From assembly GCA_026770575.1 (NCBI GenBank), contig MU657169.1, positions 226,657 through 289,425 on the forward strand: 62,769 nt of DNA, in the 5' to 3' direction. The translations under genes were made by a program, and so were the position numbers. This DNA comes from Pelagophyceae sp. CCMP2097 (Eukaryota; Sar; Pelagophyceae). This document shows, piece after piece, positions 1 through 12,500 of the stretch. The notes under the pieces were generated by a model that was given only the letters and a program-made list of their open reading frames with translations, searched no databases and was not told where the DNA came from. Each line of letters opens with the position of its first letter. Position 1 is the first letter of the stretch.

Positions 1-504
1 GCGGTCGATGAGCCAACTACCTCCAAGTTGAGTTGAGACAGCATTAGTCAGATCCAAATATTTCAAGGCGAAATTGCTGTCAATTATTCGACATTTACCC
101 TATTATGAGCCTTTTTAACCCATTTTCAACTAAAAATACCTGAGTTTCTATGTTTTCCCGTCAAAACCAACTCTAAATGAGTTGACGAAAATTTGATTGA
201 CAACTAACGACTGGCCCAGTTGCCTCGAATATTTTGACCGACAACTCACTCAACTCAACTGGGAAAATACAGAGGCTTTAATCAACTCCAACTCCAGCAA
301 CTAAGTCCTACCTTAACTTTGATGCTCCGAACCTGGATCACGCGGGAGGGCGTTCCAGTGTCCGCAGGGAGCCCTCTTCAACCCCCCGCGCCCACGAGAG
401 TGCCTCGGAGCCGAAGCGCATGGGACCCTAGAGGCATGCGGAGAAAGGTCGAATTAAGGTCGGGATGTCCCTTACGGGTTTACACAATTGAGTCGAAGCG
501 GCAG
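1..504. other. AT-rich intergenic spacer downstream of the giant secreted-protein gene
   Basis: This stretch is clearly richer in A and T than the rest of the window and I see no coding frame in it. It carries a 12-base inverted repeat (agttgagttgag at 26-37, its complement at 249-260) and many copies of the words caactc and gagttg, including a small hairpin around 169-185. It lies just past the stop codon of the minus-strand giant gene, so it should hold that gene's 3' untranslated region and end. No polyadenylation signal could be assigned. Confidence 0.6.
26..260. repeat. Inverted-repeat pair, possible MITE remnant
   Basis: The left arm agttgagttgag (26-37) is matched exactly by its reverse complement at 249-260, about 210 bases away. 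Beyond the 12-base core the arms match only weakly. The interval is AT-rich, has no coding potential and is unlike the GC-rich surroundings. That is the build of a degraded miniature inverted-repeat element, but no target-site duplication is obvious, and simple pentamer repeats (caact) could produce the same pattern by chance. Confidence 0.25.
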
Positions 505-3500
505 TTAGTCGAATCTCGGGAGGTCCATGCCGTCGACGGGGTTCAAGCTACCGAGCGGCACAATATCGAACGAGTCGGGCGTGATCAGCGACCGCGCCGG
601 CCAGGAGACGTAGGGCTCGGGCGCGTCGGCCGTGGTGAGCTCGTCTCGGCAGTCAGATTTCGCGATAGGGTCGCAGTAGCCGCGGTCGCGCACGACGGAC
701 GCGGCGCGCTCGACTTGCGCCCTGCACGCCGTGCTTTCGAATCGGTCGCCAAAGACCGGGTGGCGGCAGGCTTCGCAGAGGAGCGTGTACGACGCCGCGT
801 GGAGCGACGAAGAGCACACAGAAGCGACGCCGGCGGCGCAGGCTTCTTCGTCACCAAATGCTTTTTCCTCGGTGCCGCTACAGGCGCAGAGCGACGACTT
901 GACTCGCGCCGGAAACGTGCGCGTGTCGAAGGCGTAGCGCCGGCAGACGCGGACGTGGACGCCGACGGTGCCGACTCTAGACTGCGGCTCCAAGGTCGAG
1001 TCGTCCCGGGAAGACTTTGAAGCCAACGCTACCTCAAACTCGAACGAGTCTGGGCCGGCGTAGCCCTTCAAAGGATGATAATACACGACGCGCTGCCTCC
1101 TCAGGATGCGCCGTAAAGCGTCGGAGCCCGTGGCGCGCCGATATCGAGCGATTGCGGCGTTGCCAACACCGAAATTGCCGTGGCAGTAGCGCGGGCCCTC
1201 GGTGCCCGACGCGATGCCGTTCCACGAAGTCGTGTCGACGCCGTAGCACGGTCCCGCCGGCCTTTGGAAGTCGACGCCGCGCGAGATGATGTCGTCGGCG
1301 TCGGAACGCGGCGCCGGGAAGAGTTGAGACGATTGGCCGCGCGATTCGGCCCAGAGTTTGGACTTGGCCGCCGCGCGAGCCGTGCCGTCGTACGCCGACC
1401 CGGAACCCAGCGATCGGGCGTCGGCGTGCAGCGTGCCGTACTTTGGGAGAGAGGTAATCGTCGCCGACAAGTCCATGTGGTGCGCCGTCTGCAGGCCCGC
1501 TTCGTCCGTGATCAACAGAATCCAGTCGGCAAGCTGGCCGGGGCCGTGCGCCTCTGCGGGGCCCGCAGACCCGTCGCGCTTTTTGCCTTGTCGGTACGTC
1601 ATTGGCGTCAAGTCGCGCACCTCCAGAGTCCAGGTGCCGTCGATGAGAGTGTCGCGGAACGTGTCCTGGAGGCCCGAGTCCGGCTGGTACGGCGCGGTTA
1701 GAGGTCTGGCGGGAATGGTGGAGCCGCCCTCGAAGGAATCGAACAAGGCGAGCCTCTGCGAAAAGAGCTCAAACTCGGCGAAACTCAGAGAAGCCTGCGG
1801 CCCCTCGGTGTCGAGCTGGATGCGCGCCGCCCGCAGGGGCGGCACGAACTTGCCGCCTCGGAACTTTTTCGGATTCAAGTCCAAAGTTCGCTCCGTCCTC
1901 GTCGTCTCCGCGTCGCCGTCGTCGTCGAGTCTTTCAGACACCCAGGCGGCCAGCTTGCGCGCCTCTTCCAGGTTGGACGGGATGGCGTCTTGCGAGCGGC
2001 TGTCGAAGAGCATGACGTAACAAGGATAGAGGACGCCGGTGAAGGTGGCTTCGCCGTCTGCTGAGACGTAGTTTGAGTAAAGAGAGGCCGACCCCCTCGC
2101 CAGCTGCTCCGTCACCGCCGTCGGCGCGTTGCCCCGCAAGTTCGAACCGTCGACGCGGATCAGAGGCAGGTCGCCAGAATAGGAGATGAAGGTGAGCAGG
2201 AAGGTAAAACCGGCGCGGCCGGGCTCCTCGGCGGGCCTTCGAGTGACGCCGATGATACCGACTTGGGGCCACGCTGCATAGATCTTGGCCTGCAAAGACT
2301 CGCCCGCCGTATCGGAAGTTTCGTCCGCCACGGTCGCGGGCGCCGACGCTTGGATGTCTTGCGTGGTGACGACGTAAGAAGTGACGTTGTAGAGCTCGGA
2401 AGGGTCGTCCGGGTTGTACCCCGCGGGCAAATTCGGCCTGGAAGACGAGCCTCGAACGAGGCCCGCGCGGCCGACGTCTAAGGAAAGGCGGAACGTGCCC
2501 GTTGGCGGCGCGAGGACGTCGTGCGCTGCCACCGACTGGACTTCAGGGGCCGCCGCCAGCGACCCGCGCTGCCACAGCTTCACCGTCCCGACCGTCGAGA
2601 TTTGGGCGTCGGCGGGGAAGCGCAGGCCCCACCACGCCGGCGCCCCGTCGTTGCCTTCTTCATCACCAGTATGCGTCGACGAGCCGTGCGTGTAAAACGG
2701 GTCCGTGTCGCCGTCGACGGCCCTCTGGGCGACGCCGTTGTACGCCGTGGAAGACTGCGTCGCGACGCCCAGAGGAGCCAGATTGCCGCGGCGGTTCGTG
2801 ACGTCACTAAAAATATAGTCGGCGCCCTTGCCGTCGCCCCACCTCGCCCTCGCCGTTTCCAGCGCCTCTACCGCCGTGGCGGGCGTCTCGCGCGAGACCT
2901 TGTTCCGCCCCAGCTGCCTCGCAGCATCCTGGGCCGGTCCGCGGCCTAAAGCGCGCGAACCGCCCGCGGACGTAAAAAGCGTCAACGTCTTGTTGCTGTG
3001 CGTCAACTTGACCGACAAATCGGAAGAATAGGGGTGCGCGAGGCCTCGCAGGACAACCTCGACGTTTGCGGCGAAGTGGCCGCCCCACTGCTGGGTGACG
3101 TGGACTGAACCGTCGTGTCCCAATACTGCAAACAAATCGTGCGTCCCCTTCAAAGCCGTGTCCGCATTCGTCTTCAACTCAAAGTTCGTCGCCCTTTTCA
3201 AACAGCCAAACTTGCCCGCGTCCTGCTCGTAGAAGAGCTGCGTGCCGTTGACCTGCGTGCCCTTGTAATTCAACGACGCGTTCACGGCCAAAGCGCCTCG
3301 GCCAGAGTGCTTCACGTTCTCCGAGAACTCGCCTCGGCCAACCTCGTAGCGGAAGACCAAGTCGTTGCGCGTCGCTCGAAACGCGAGGTCGTAGTTTGAG
3401 ACGTTTAGGGCGAGATGATAAGGTTGCGTCTCTCTCGTCCCGCCGACCAAGTAGGCGTACGTGTGCCCGGCGGTGCCGCCGGTCTGTACGTCCAAGACGA

Positions 3501-6500
3501 GGCGCGGCCGGTCCTTTTCGGAGAACGCCTCGTCGAAGAGCACGGGGGCGGAAAATCGGACAATAATCCAAATAACCTCGCCGGCCACGTACGACCCCGA
3601 CTGCTTGAGCGCGAATACCGAGACGACTGTCGGTTGCTCCGAGTCGATTCGGACCTTTTGGAAGAGCGAAATCGCAGGCAGCGTCAGCTTCAAATCGGCT
3701 CGGGTTGAAGAGATGGGTGCGGCGAAGCGCCGGACGTCCCCTCGCAGCGCGGTGGAATTCAAAACGTCCAAGTGAGGGGCCGAATCCTTCTCCGAGACGA
3801 CGTAGGTAAACGTCAGCGTCCGCGACGGCGTCAACGACGTGCCCGTCTTGCCGTCCCATTGTGCAACGCCGCCGACGCACTGCTGGTGGTCCGCGCCCTG
3901 CGGCAGCACGTTCGCACACGACCCCGTATTCAGCAAGAGCTCCACCGTTGGAGAGAGGACGACGACTCGGGCTTCGAAGGTGACCTTGATCGTCAATCTC
4001 TCGCCGGCGCCGCAGACCTTTGACTCCGTCGCATATTCTCGGCACCACTCTGAGACGTTGCCCATCGTGACGTTGGACACCGTCGGCCGGGAAGTATCCA
4101 CAAGAACAGTCTGCAGAGCCTGCTGCAGCACCTCCGTGGAGACCAAGCCTGCGAACGTGGCGTCCTCCTTGTTGAACTCGCCGTCGGCAAGCTCCTGACT
4201 CACCGCGGAGATATCGCCAATCGTCGTAGCAGACGCCAACGACACCTTGGTGGCGTCGACAGTGCAGGCGGCCTTCAAATCAAAGTAGACGGCTTTGAGA
4301 GTGAGGTCGAACCGCGAGACTGCCGTCGAACCGTTCTGATCGACGACGTACCAGTCCCCAAAGTCCAACGCCAAAGTGGACGCGACTTGCAACCGGAGCT
4401 GGTCGACCGTCGGCACGGCGTCCCTTTCGGCGACGATGTAGCCGAACCTGAGCGACCCGCCCTCGCCTCCGCCGAGGTAATAGGCGTAGCCTTGGGTATT
4501 CAGCAGCAAGCGAGGCCCGTTCCTGTGTTCCAACGCCGCCTTTCTTGTCATCTCGGCGAGCTGGGCATCCGTCGTCCCGGTCGTACTCGCCCCGGTCCAC
4601 CCTACTTGGGTGCCGTTGCGCACGGCGGCGGCGTACGTTTCGCCCGCGGCGACGGGCACCGTGAAGACAATTCGTAAATCCACCACCTGCCCCGCCCCGA
4701 GTGCTTGGTCGGCCTGGGCGCAGGAAGCGACGAATCTCGGTCTTGGCGCTGTAAAAACAACGATGGCCAGATCGCCGTCGCCGCCGACTGCAAGTATGGA
4801 ACCCCTCCGAGGCATTCTCAAATCCGCTCTTTTCAACTTTGACGAATCGTCTTCGGAACGAATCTCCGAGGACGTGGCGCAGCACCGCGGCGCGCCGAAG
4901 ACGTCGCCGATTAACGCGTCGGTGCCGGTGACCTCCAAAGCTGAAGTCGAGTCGCCTTCTCGTACTCCGTAAGCAAAAACCAAATGCTTCGAACCCGACC
5001 CCCCCGCGTATCTCGCGACGGCCTTGCCCTCTCTCAAATCGAGCGAAAGACTCGGGAGGCCGTCGTCGTAGTCCTCCTTGAACAGAGAGAGGTAAACGGG
5101 CGTCAACAAGTCTGCGAATAGAGGAAACGCCGTCGTCTGCGACTGCGTGTCGTACCCGGCGGTGTTCGAGTAGAAGACGTCGTACAGAGCGTCGAAGACG
5201 TTTGTCGAAAACGATTCGACTTGATCCGACCGAACTAAAGAGCCGGACGTGCAGAAGGAACCATCTCGCTCAAGCTTCGCCCGAGCCAGAGGCGTATACG
5301 CCACGGTGTAGCCCGGCTGCGCCGATGAAGTGCACGGGTTGAGCCAGGTCTCGAACGACCCCGCCGGGGCGCAGCCGTTGAGGCATTGGGGCGTGAAGGG
5401 GTAATAGGCTTCTCCCGGCAAAGGATCGAGGGGCGCTTCACAAGTTTCTGCCGAGTTGGCGTCGTGGTACGGCCCGGTGACGTAGTAGCGGTAGAGGAAG
5501 GCATCGATTGGCAGAGGGCCGTGGAACCCGGAGCAGTCGTCTAAGCAGAATGCCGGCGGCTCGTCCAAAAACGGATCGTAAGACGAGCAGAGACGGATCA
5601 GCAGCCCGTCGGGCCCTCTGGGTCCATACACCGGGAAGCCGTCTGCGGCCCAGCCGATTTGCGGCGAGTGCTCAGTTTTGGAGGCGCCGAGGTTTGCGAG
5701 AAGGCACGAAGGAGGCGTATGACAGTGATAACTTGCCGTTGCCGACGTCGCAGCGTGGCAGCCGCACTCGTCCAACGTGTCGCCTTCCAGGAACGTCGCC
5801 GAGTTGTAGTAGCTCTCCAGCCCTCCGGCGGCCGCGCCTGCGTAGTTGGAAAACAACATGGCGCCAGAAAATAAAGTGCCCACGGACCCGCGGCGAAAGG
5901 CGAGGGACACCGTCTGGGTAGGTTCGTACATGGGATTTGCCGGGTAAGAATACAATGCAGACCCCGTCGAGACGGCCTTTGACGGGTTCAGGCCTCTCCA
6001 GGCGTGGTTCGGGCAGTGGTTGGTCCTGACCACGCGCGCGCCCAACTCGGCGATCACCTCGTCGTATTCATAATCGGAACCGTCCGTCGCGCACGTCACC
6101 GCCCCCGGCGCGCCCTGCAAAGACCGGTGCCACTTGTCTTCCGCGCCGGGGATGGGGTAATGGCACTCCCCGGAGCCGTACGCCTCGCACAGTTTTGCCG
6201 TCTTGTTCGAAGCCAGACGCCTCTCAACGCTGTTCAACCTGCGGGAAGAAGAGAGCCTCCTCGCCTTTTCGGGCCGCGCGGCCTGCTGCGCCGCGACGAG
6301 TTCGGCCGTGCGAGTGTAGTCCAACGACTTGGCTTGGGACGATCCCAAAAGAAGAGCCGCCTCTCGGGCCACGGCAGCTTCGATAGACGCCTGCAGATCG
6401 ACGTTGCGCCACGCTTCCAAGAAGAACCGGGGGACGAAGAAGAAGACGCCGGGGTACTCTGCTAAAGTGAAATTCGAGATGCCAGACTCGTCTGCCTGAG

Positions 6501-9500
6501 CGACCGCGGCGTGCTCGGATATATACACCGGAGCAAAGTACCCGAGCGCGCCGGAACCGACCTCGGCCCCCGTCGAGGGCGTGCCGAGGACGGTGTACGC
6601 CGTCGAATCCGTGCATTTCGGGCAGACTGGTTTTGTGTGGGCGTTCTTGGGCTGGCCTTTGAAAAGGTCCGCGTCGCGGAAGACGTGTACTGGACGGTCA
6701 AACGTCACCACCACGGTCAGACCGTCGCCGTTGTTCACCACGACCTCGTCCACGGGCACCGCCAGCGACGCCGCCGCGCGGACGCGCAGGACGCTCGGGG
6801 CTTTGGAATTAAACGTGGCCTGTTGAGCCTCGAGCTCCGAAGACCCGAGGCAGACGCCGCGCGGCTCATCTACAAGATCCGTCGCCGAGGCCGACCCGTC
6901 GCTCGAGAGTAAAGAGCCGCCCCTGAGCAACACGCCTTGATAAGCGCCTCTGTGCGAGAGAGCCGGGCCCGCGTTGCGGTCGGCGTTGTAGTCGCCAAAG
7001 TCTTCCTCGGCCACGTACTTGAAGATGAGCGACCCTGTGCCGTCGCCCGAGGAGTACTGCGCCTCGGCTTGCGCCGCGCCGAGCCTTAAAAGGAGAGCGT
7101 TGCGCGGCGAGGCTTTCGAAACGGCATCTAAGAGCACCTTGCCGGAATACCCCACTTCCGCCGAGAGCCCGGCCCCGGGCGCGTAAAAGTTCAAAGCGCC
7201 GTACTCGGCCGTCGTGCGGCTACTCAATAGGGCGTGGTTCTTTAACCGGAGCGTTTTGGACCGGATGAAGGCAGTGTCGACGACGACGTCCGACGTCGAC
7301 TTCAAAGACCCGGCAGCCCCAACCTTTGGCAGGTTCGTCGGCGCCGGGATGCCGCTCAGCTTCGGGGCGGCCAAGTCGCCGGCGCCGGAGCCGACGGCGA
7401 CGATGTCGCCGGTTTCTTGGAGGGAGGACTCGTCGAGGTACGAGAGATGGAGAGAGGCATCGCCGAGCCTCACCACGTAGACAAATTCTAAAACGGCAGT
7501 CAACGTCGTCGGCCTCGTCGTATCTAAATACGCCAACGCAGGACCCTCCCGTCTGCCGACGTCTAAGAGTATCGTCGCGAGGCCTGTGATGTTCACCAGC
7601 CTTTCGAATCCCACAGAAATGCGGACCGTGGCCCCGGCGCCGTACGTCCCCGAGGGCGCCGAGACGGACTGGACCGCGAGGCCCACGGCGGAGATGCGAA
7701 TGCGGCGGTTTTGGCCGACCAAAGACCCAAAGTCTAACACGGTCCGCCTCGGACCCGGCGGCCAAAGTCCAAGGTCCGCCCGGATCGTCGGCGAGGGCAC
7801 GATGCCCGGCCCGAGAATGCGCCGGAAAATGCCCCGGCCCGCAACCCCTCGGTCCTCGCTGAACTCGAGGCGCTCTCCCAAGGCGTCCAACGACAGAGCC
7901 GCCGTCGAATCCGGCGCCGTCTCCAAACCCACGAAAAGGCAGTGCTTGCCCTCTGGCAGCCCGCTGCAATCAATCGCCTGCTTCCAATCGTCGTCTGCGC
8001 CCACGGCGCTCTTGGCGTACTGGTCCGATTGGAGGGACGCGGCCGAGCCGTAATCCAGAAACGCATCCTTCGTCGTGTCCCCAAACACCACCGTATACGC
8101 AAACGTCAGCGCGTTTGTGCCGTTGCCGGAGACGTAGTTGGCGTACACGTCGGAGCCGCCTCGAACGACGTTCATCAAGACCGACGCGCCGCCGATGACG
8201 ACGACCGGAGCCGACAACTGCACCAAGAGCTTGATCACCGCCCCGGCGCCGTACGTGCCGTTCGCCGTCGGCGACGTCAACGATACGACGTAGGGCCGGT
8301 CCGTGCTGATGCGGACTCGGAGGTCCTCTAACGACGTGGCCGATGTGAGTTGCTTGCGGTGCGGCGAGAGATGCCGGGCATATTTGGGCTGCGGCAGCGT
8401 CAGATCCACGTCCAAAGTCGGCCTCACGGCCGTCCTCTTGACAGAAAGAGGCCCGCCGGCCACCTCGCCTTGCAGAGTCCGCGGGCAGACGCCTCCCGCG
8501 GGCCATCTCACGAGCAATGCCAAAGACACGCGCGCCGTCTCATTCAGCCCAGCCTCGTCTCTCGCGTCTGGCAAAGAGTCGTCGACGTCGCGGACCAAGC
8601 CGCCTTTGCAGAGATGCGACGTCGCGGCGTGCGACAACGCTTCTGTAAAGTCCGTCGGCCCCACGACGTACTCGAAGACGAGGTGCTTCGTGCCGGAGCC
8701 GGAGGTGTACTTCGCATACGCGAGACCACCGTCGTCGGACCTCCGGATCTTCTTCGTCGCGACGAGCCCCAAAGCGTCGTACGCGGGATAATTCCCTCGC
8801 GCGTTCATTAAGAGCTTCAGAGCCCCGAGGACGGTGACCGGGCGGTCGAAGGAGACGGCGAGCTCGACGGTGTCCCCGACGGAAAAGTGACCCACGCCGA
8901 CGGCCCTCCCCGCCAGCAGCATTTTCAAAGTCTCGGGGCTCAAGGAGACGTCGACGAATCTCGGCCGCGCCGAGTCGATCTCCACGTAGTAGTAGTTTGC
9001 CAAAGGCGAAAGAGACGCCTCCGGCAGCTTGAGCTCGGCGTTGGTCAGGAAGACACCCCGACCCGCGTCGCCGAGCACGGCGTGCTGCACGGTGAAAGGC
9101 GCCGTCCGCGCCCTTGCAAAAGAGGCGCCCGAGTCTATTAAAGCGCGGACGCCTCTGTACAAGAGCAGATTGCCGTGCGTCGTCGGGGCGGGGATGCCCC
9201 GGAAAACGTCGTCGCCGGGGACGACCCACGTAAAGTTTAAAGCTTTCGTCCCATTCCCACCGACAAAGTCCGCCCGAGCGAAGCCGTCCCAGTCCATGCC
9301 GAGGCCGTCGAGCATGATGGCCGCTTTTGAGCGGACGGTCACTCTAAAGGTGAAACGTATTTGCAGGTTCACGACGTCCCCCACCGTGAACACCACGCGC
9401 CTGTCGTCGAGCTCGGCCCAATTCGAATCAAACGCCACTACGGGCCCGACGAGGCCGTAGCCGAAGTTGCCGGGCTGGCCGACGATGGCGGGTACGAAGT

Positions 9501-12500
9501 TGGTGTCGAGGTAAATCTCGGACGTCGCGTTCAAGGGGTCCGGGATACGGCCAAAGGAGACGTCTGCCAAGAGCCGCAACGAAGTGTCCTTCAGAACCAA
9601 ACCGCCCTTCAACTCCAAGGCGTCTCCGTCGGTGCGGAGCCGGAGGCCGCGCGTGTCGTCGCCTTGCTGGACCACGTACCGAAAGAAGAGCGCCTTCGTC
9701 GGCTCGCTCGCCGCAAAGTACACGTCGGCAAAGTACGACTCGAGGACGCTGACGTTGCGTCTCAGGGGCGACGTTTCATTAGGGAACTTTGTCGAATTGA
9801 GTCGCACGAGCGAAGACACGTTGGTTGAAAACTGGCGGCCCGTCAACAATCTGAGACGAGCCCACCCGCCCGTCGGACCAAAGGCCTGCACCGTCGGCGA
9901 AACTTGGTCCGTGTCGAAGCGCTCGATGCTGACGAAGCGGTTGAAGGTGACTTTTACGATGAGCTCGTCGCCGGACCCGAGCGTCGCCGGCTGCTCCAAA
10001 GGCACCGTCGCCTCGACCCTCAAGATGATCGCCGCGCGCGCGCCGTCGACCTGGACGTTGGACGATGCGAAGAGCGAACCGGGTGCCTTGCTCGCCGGTA
10101 AGGTGAGAACGGCGTCTTGGATTGCGACAGGACTCGCTTGCCGACGGACAGTCTTCTCGACTCCCTCCAAAACGAAGTACAGCCCGGAGGGCCGGTCCAG
10201 ATCGAGTCTGAGAGCTTTGTCGCCCTCGGCTGCGGTGAACCGAAAGGCGAGGACTTGCGAACCGTTGCCGGAGACGTACAACGCCGACCGGACGCATTTT
10301 GCCCGGACAGAGTTGCCAAAGGCAGAGTCGACTCTCAGATCCAGCCGCAGGCCCGGATGCGACAGCACGACAGCGGCGGAGAACTTTACGAAGATGTCGG
10401 TCGACTCGCCGGCCTGCAGCAGCTGCGGCGAAGAGGCGAAGACGCGCTCCACCACGGGCTTGGTCCCGTTGACCCTCAGCCCAAAGTCTGCCAACGTCGA
10501 GGCGTTGCCGGCTTCCGGGATGCGCAGGTCCGCGGGCTTCCGGAGGTTTGTGGTCGCGGCGGAGATGGTCTCCCGTGGCCGTAAATGGTCGAGGATGGCC
10601 CTCGGACCGTCGACGTCTAAAACACCGCCGCGAGTCTGGTAGCCGTCCGAGACATTGAAGCGAAAGACCACGGTGTCCGTCGGCGGCCTTTGCGCGATCG
10701 CGCCGAGCGACCGAGGTTGGAGTTGGAGGCAGTTGTGCCGCGGCCCCACGCTGATCACGCCCGCCGCCGCCTCTGGATGAAAATGAAAGGAGAAGCGGTT
10801 GCCGCCGCCCTTTGGCCGCACTCCAACGTACTCGAGGATGCTCTTCGGCTCGGTGGCGTCGAACCTCTTCGACTTGCCGACTTTTGGATGCTGCGCCAGA
10901 GCCGATTCCACCGCTTCGGCCGAGGCGTCCCACCCCAAGCACCCCGCGCTTCGCTTCTCGTACAAAAGCTCCCAGCCGCCCTGCGTGAGCGAAGGCACGG
11001 CCAGCGCGCCGACGTCTACAAACTGCAGGCTGCCGCCCGGCGTGTACTCTGCGAAACCTCCAAAGTTCATCGCCATTCGAGGCGCCCCCTCGACTTCGAC
11101 GAGGCCAGAAAACGTGACTCGGAGGTCCACAACGTCCCCGACGCCATAAGTGTCGCCGACGTACGTCGAGTTGCCTCCTTGCGAGCCGAGAGAGACGTCG
11201 AGAATCTTCGGAGTCTTCGAACCGTCCACTTCCAAGGCGAACCGCTTCGAGCCGCCGACTTGGCGCCGCAGCAGACCCAAAGGCGACGGGATGGTCAGGT
11301 TGGCAGTGAGATGCGACGGTGTAGAGGCGTACGTGGCGACGATTTTCGAAGATGCGCTTTTCGGCTTGAAAGCGAGGGAATGTAAAGGTCGCAGGTCAAA
11401 GGTCTGATCCTTCTCGCCGACGACGTAGTCCAGCCTCACCGTCCTCGGAGTGGGCTGGTCCAAAAAGTCGGCGAAAGCCGACGACGAGGCGTTGGCGTCG
11501 TAGGCGGAAGCGTCGAGTTCCAGCCAAAAATCGCCCACCACAGAGACGTCGCAGTCGAATTCGAATATGATCGGAATCCGCTCGCCCGCCGCGAAGACCG
11601 TCGACGCGTAGTCGTCGCCCTGGGCGAGGACCAAAGACGCGTAGACGTCGACGATGGCGGGCGGCTGTAAATCATCGACCGTGAGAGCTCCACCTTGGAA
11701 CAATTTTTCCGCGTCGCGCAAGCCGATTGCAAGGTCCACGTCCGTCGATGGCGCCTGCGAAAATGTGCGCACAAACGCCAAAGGGCCCAGCGTCAGCGCC
11801 GCCGCCGAATCGGCATTTGGTACGAGCTTTGTAGCAGACCCGTCGTGCCACGTCGCCTCGAACCGATGGGCGTCGCCGCCTGAAAGGGCCACGCGCCGAG
11901 TCGGGGCGTCGGACTGCGTCAGCGGCATGGAGAAGCCCGGGAGGAAGGCGACGACGGAGTCGCGCTTTTCCAGATGCCCCGTCGTCGTCACCTCGAAAAA
12001 CACCGACACGAGCTCCTCGCGGCCCGGCGTCGCCTCCAGCGCCAGCGACGCGTTCACCAAAGCGCCGTACCGCGGCGCGTCGTCGACCGGGACCGCGTCG
12101 TGCAACCCGCCGGAGCAGTTTGCCGATAAAATCACCGCGAGGCCCGCGCGGCCGAGCGGCAGGCCATCACCGGGCGACGAGATGCCGTTTGAGCGCGGCA
12201 GGAAGACGGTGTACGCGCCCGCCGAGACGTCGGTCGTGGCGTTGACGACGATTCGCGCGCTGGAGGTGCCCGAAGAGTAAAAGTCGGCCGCAAACTTCGC
12301 AAACGGCGAAACTTCGCTGTCCGCCGCGGTCACGTCGTCGTCGGCGACGAGGAGGTGCCCAGACGCGGCGGCGAAGAAGGGCAGCGCAAACGTGACCGAG
12401 TCGCCGAACTGGAGCGGGCAAGCAAGTTCAAAGCTGAGCGCGACTTGCACAAAGGCGTCGGCCCTCGGCGGCGCCGCCACGAGCGCGCTCGCCAACTCGC

